A DNA stretch of 64,000 nucleotides. It comes from Lonicera japonica. Taxonomy: Eukaryota > Streptophyta > Magnoliopsida > Dipsacales > Caprifoliaceae. The stretch is taken from contig CM038469.1 of the NCBI GenBank assembly GCA_021464415.1, forward strand, positions 62,787,650 through 62,851,649, given 5' to 3'. Shown piece after piece: positions 60,327-64,000 of the stretch; the stretch's first letter is position 1, and each line of letters begins with the position of its first letter. Both the position numbers and the translations under genes were made by a program. The notes beneath the pieces were generated by a model. That model ran no database searches. It was not told the origin of the DNA and worked only from the letters and a program-made list of their open reading frames with translations.

Positions 60327-60332
60327 TTTATA
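60327..60332 (-). promoter_or_regulatory. Candidate TATA box of patellin gene 2
   Basis: On the minus strand TATAAAGC lies about 115 bases upstream of the start codon at 60212, which would give a leader of roughly 85 bases. This is a single match in AT-rich DNA, so the assignment is tentative. Confidence 0.35.
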
Positions 60333-61861
60333 ACTTAATAATAAAAGAGAGAAAGTTCTTGAGGGAGAATGTGTAGAAAAGGAAAGGGTTTGTATGTATA
60401 AATGTATGTATGTATGTATGTATTATGAAGCGTGAAGCTAGAAAAGGATTATTTTTAAACACTCGTTTTGGTCGACACCAGTAGTTGGATAAGAAGTAAG
60501 AACTACCGCCCCACAACTCTTTAAACGGAAAATTATCAAACTTCTCAATTTGTCGACATGTCATCTATTAAGTTTGTATTTTTCATATCATATGGGACTA
60601 GAATTCTTTTATTTTTAGAGTGATTTAATAAGCCTGTCATTTGGGTTTGCCATTTTAACATTCTTTTTAGTAAAAGTTAGGATTGAAATTTGTTTAAATT
60701 CTGAGATTCCATACCCAAGGGAGATTTTTGTGATCGATTTTTTATAATTCCTCATTTTTATTAAATTTATCAATTATTTTAATTTTATATAGAATATGAC
60801 ATATTTTAATGCATGATTTTTTTTAACATTTTTTTATAAATTATCTTACTAATTTTATATAGGTGAAAGTATTATAGAAATAAAATTATGAGGATTATTA
60901 CATATCGAGTCTTAGATTTGTAACCACTCTTTCTCTCTCTTATTGATTCTAATGTTACTTAAAGTCATGATGACATACAACGTTGATTTGGCTTTGTTAA
61001 TTTTCATGTAAGGGTGGATACAAATTTTTTGTAAAAAGTTAGTTGATGTAAAATAAATAAAAGTTAATTTAAATAAATGGGTTTAAGCTTAAGACTAGTA
61101 AGATTTTATTGTCACAAGTACTATAAAATAACAAATACTTTATTACTATTTTTTTTTTCAAGTTCAAAAAAAAAAAAAAAAAATTCCGAGTGCCATGCCC
61201 ATTTTACAAAAATGGGTCGAGTTGTTGCTTATCTATAATAATGATAATTAGTAATTTCAAATATTTTCTTATGATATATTAACAAGTGGCAAATCAAATT
61301 TTATCATTATTAATAAAAAAATTCGTGTAAACTTAGTTGTATTTTAATTTTAATATATATTTAAAGTTAATCACTTATTCAACTTCTTAAATTATTCATA
61401 AATAGCTAAATTGAAAAGAACACATGAGTTTTTTGTTTTTAACAGAAGGGGCAACAAAAAATAAAGAAAACATAAAAAGGGGAAAGAAAGAAAATGAGAT
61501 AAGGGAGGGAGAGAGGGTTATTAAAAAGCCAAGAGCAAAGCACCTTAACACTTGAGCCAGAGATTAACATTGAAAATATTTATCCTTCTCGTAGTTAATG
61601 AATATTAAAGTTTATTTTGAGTTATTTTTATATTAATATTTTAATTAACACCGTAAAAAACAAAAAAAATGAGGTGGACTATAGCCCCCTCAAAACCCCC
61701 CAAAACTGCATGTGCTTTGATGCACGAGGTTTTGAAATTTAAATGAAGAAACTAAAACTCAAATAAAGATCGTTTATCTGAAGTAAAAATTTAACCTTTA
61801 TAATATTATGCATGAGTGTTACGGTATTAATAGTATTATGTAGTCATAATATTTTAATATG
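60333..61861. other. Upstream flank of patellin 2, AT-rich, no gene seen
   Basis: A short TATG microsatellite lies near 60403-60424 and a long A-run near 61168-61184. No coding evidence. The CDS-proximal part is probably promoter. Confidence 0.5.
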
Positions 61862-61866
61862 ATTAT

Positions 61867-62764
61867 TATTGGTGCTAAAAATTGTAATGGGTATTTTAGA
61901 CCACACAGTTAAATGATCGGATCAAATGATTGGTATAATAATTACAACAAACTAACAGAGTCAAAGATGTATAGAGGAGGTTGGCCTCGTATGAAAATAC
62001 GGGTTAGTCATCCTCTGTGGAATAGAGTTAGGAGCTCGGTTTGCTTTGTATTGATGATAAACAAACAACTATTACAAACTCACGAAAGTCTCTTTAACTA
62101 TTCTACCCTCATAATGTTACAATAATAGTATGCTTGGGCTACAAGTTCTGGCTTCTTTATTCTAAGAGCTCTACTGAGTACTTTAAGTTTATATTTCTAT
62201 CTTGTCTTTTTGCTATTGAATGCTGGATTCTCTTTTTGTTCTTGGTTGTTCAAAAGTTATTGCTTGATTGCCAGGTTGGTTAAACTTGCGTAAATGCTTC
62301 ATTTTCCCTCTATATATATGACATAGAGGGAAACATATGCGGGGGCTTCCTGAGCAAGTCGGGAGCCATGCCTTGGCCATCACTCACTTTGACCTTACTT
62401 CTTCATGAATTTCGGTGCATTAAATGCAGTTGGTATACATTTAATAAGGGTAAAAGGATTTCCGTGCGTTATGCAAAGCAATTGAAAGCTGCCCATTCTT
62501 CTGCCAACCACTTTGGCAAAGTGGTTAGGCGAAAGGAAGCTCCAGAATTCACGGAAAGAGTTCTGAAGTCCGAGCTCTGCAATTTGCTGGACGTAATTAA
62601 CTCTCGAGCGGGAGTCCGATTCATGAGGGGCTCTACGCTTCTTGTGGTGACCCAACAGGCTTCTCCCAGCTCCTCTCGCTGGGGCATGCTTGATTGCTGA
62701 CGTGGACGACCACGTGTCAGCTCGTGATTGGTGGGGCAAATTGGATTAATAATTTGCACCATCA
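61867..62764 (+). mobile_element. Solo LTR family L, copy 2 (898 bp)
   Basis: Begins TATTGGTGCTAAAAATTG and ends TTGCACCATCA, collinear with 43832-44714. Flanks ATTAT (61862-61866) and ACTAT (62765-62769) form a 4-of-5 TSD. The original TG start has changed to TA. The frames at 62368-62765 lie inside the LTR and are not genes. Confidence 0.75.
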
Positions 62765-62769
62765 ACTAT

Positions 62770-63756
62770 TTTGGTGTGAGTGGTATTACATAGTCATAAT
62801 ATGGATAAAACTATTACTCAGAAATCTATAACATGACCGTTATAACTGCAATATTATGAATTTGTTCTATTTTCTAAACTTCACAACTGGAAAAAAAATC
62901 AAAAATAACATGACATTTTCCATACTAGATATACACGACTAGAAAAATATCAAAAATTTCATGATCTCCTAATAAACGAATGTCAATATAATACAACATT
63001 ACACAATATTTTTGAAAAGAAACTTTACAAAAGGCTGTCTTACCTGGGTCATATAATTGGACAGGCTCTGATTATCAAGCACCAAGTCTCAAAGATGAGA
63101 AAAAGTAGAAGTGTGAAATAGAGGAAAATGAACTGTATATGTAAAAATAGAGATATAACGGCAGTAATATAGGTGTTTGTAACAAATTGATATGGATAAT
63201 GACATAAAATGGATATGCATTATAAAAAATGGTTGTAACATTAAATAACGATGCTTTGCTTAAATTTAGAATAGAGAATACACACGTTGTAACTACTAAA
63301 AGGAGACAACCTTAACAACCAACAAGAACAAACATGCCATTTAAAATAATATAATAATAAAAAAATTTGAATTAGAACTATTTAGTTATTTGGGCCAAAA
63401 AAAAATATGGGTTGTTCACCAATTACACAAATCATGTAGATTTAAGTATACAAGTAGTTAAAATGCTGGGTCATATACTAATTTGCTATAATAATAATGT
63501 ATTATATTAATAGTTCTTACCAATGAGCTATGCCTCCTTTTCAAAAAAAGAAGAAGAGCTCTGCCTTAAATAGTATCATTATTCACTCTTACACAAGTGG
63601 CCGAATGGACAATGTTTGAACATTGACAAAAGCAAGCTTTTGGGGAAATGCCCGAGGGTGACAAGATGGTGATAGAGTTATGACGAATTCAGAGCGAAAG
63701 TAAGTTTTTGGAAAAGAATGACAGGGTGGCGGAAATGCAGGATCAAAACCTATCAA
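62770..63756. other. AT-rich intergenic DNA, no gene seen
   Basis: A minus-strand tRNA-like fragment (GGCATAGCTCATTGGTAAG, near 63537-63515) resembles a box A and may be a SINE scrap. Nothing else. Confidence 0.45.
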
Positions 63757-63962
63757 GGGCAGTCCCAATTCTCTTTAAGGGATAGTTTGATTGGAGATGG
63801 TCACTCCCATTTGTTTAGCTCGTTAAGTGCAGTTCCAATTCTCTTTAATAGACAATTTGATTTGGGAGAATTACCCGCATTTATGTAGCCCATTAGGGCA
63901 GTTCCAATTCCATTTAAGGGACAATTTTTTTAGGAAGGGTTAAACCTATTACGTAGCCTATT
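63757..63962 (+). repeat. 69-bp minisatellite, three units
   Basis: Units begin GGGCAGTCCCAATT (63757), GTGCAGTTCCAATT (63827) and GGGCAGTTCCAATT (63896), with ACAATTTGAT-like centres and TAGCCxATTA-like ends. Divergence between units is moderate. Confidence 0.85.
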
Positions 63963-64000
63963 ACAATTTCGTTATAAATTTTCCCCTATAATTCTAATTA

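Noticed and set aside
62368..62765. GC-richer overlapping open frames on both strands
   Set aside because: They lie inside the solo LTR 61867-62764 and share its sequence with the other copy.
63515..63545. tRNA gene on the minus strand
   Set aside because: Only a box A-like half is present; no T-arm.

Overview
This looks like nuclear DNA from a flowering plant, most likely a eudicot. The base composition is very AT-rich, introns follow GT-AG rules, the two intact genes are plant patellins (SEC14-GOLD proteins), and nearly everything else is plant-type transposable elements or degraded viral DNA. The species cannot be named from sequence alone. Nothing bacterial is present: no operons, CRISPR arrays, rRNA or intact tRNA genes.

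Layout. 1-4965: AT-rich sequence with a tandem duplication and tRNA-derived SINE pieces, one with a perfect 14-bp target-site duplication (TSD). 4966-17130: a decayed endogenous pararetrovirus (Caulimoviridae, petuvirus/florendovirus-like gene order). Its left half is on the + strand (movement protein, coat protein, zinc knuckle, protease, reverse transcriptase). Its right half is on the - strand (movement-protein fragment fused to an RNase H tail, a downstream unassigned reading frame, then a promoter/poly(A) module). Diverged copies of one repeat lie at the two outer edges in opposite orientation, and a 3-kb foldback element interrupts the left half. 19186-22454: patellin gene 1 (+ strand, 4 exons, 601 aa). 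22455-55572: a 33-kb transposon-rich region with MITEs, MULE-like and hAT elements, solo LTRs and SINEs. It includes a three-level nest in which a Copia-type LTR element sits inside a MULE inside a hAT, each with its own perfect TSD. 55573-60212: patellin gene 2 (- strand, 5 exons, 468 aa). 60213-64000: AT-rich sequence with a solo LTR and a 69-bp minisatellite.

The two patellins face each other tail to tail and are diverged paralogues sharing three intron positions. Gene 2 has one extra intron. They are expected to bind phosphoinositides through the SEC14 lobe and act at membranes through the C-terminal GOLD domain. The viral and transposon reading frames are broken and I see no reason to expect intact products. 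Exon borders were set by splice signals, reading phase and comparison between the two genes. Repeat borders were set by TSDs and terminal repeats read by eye.
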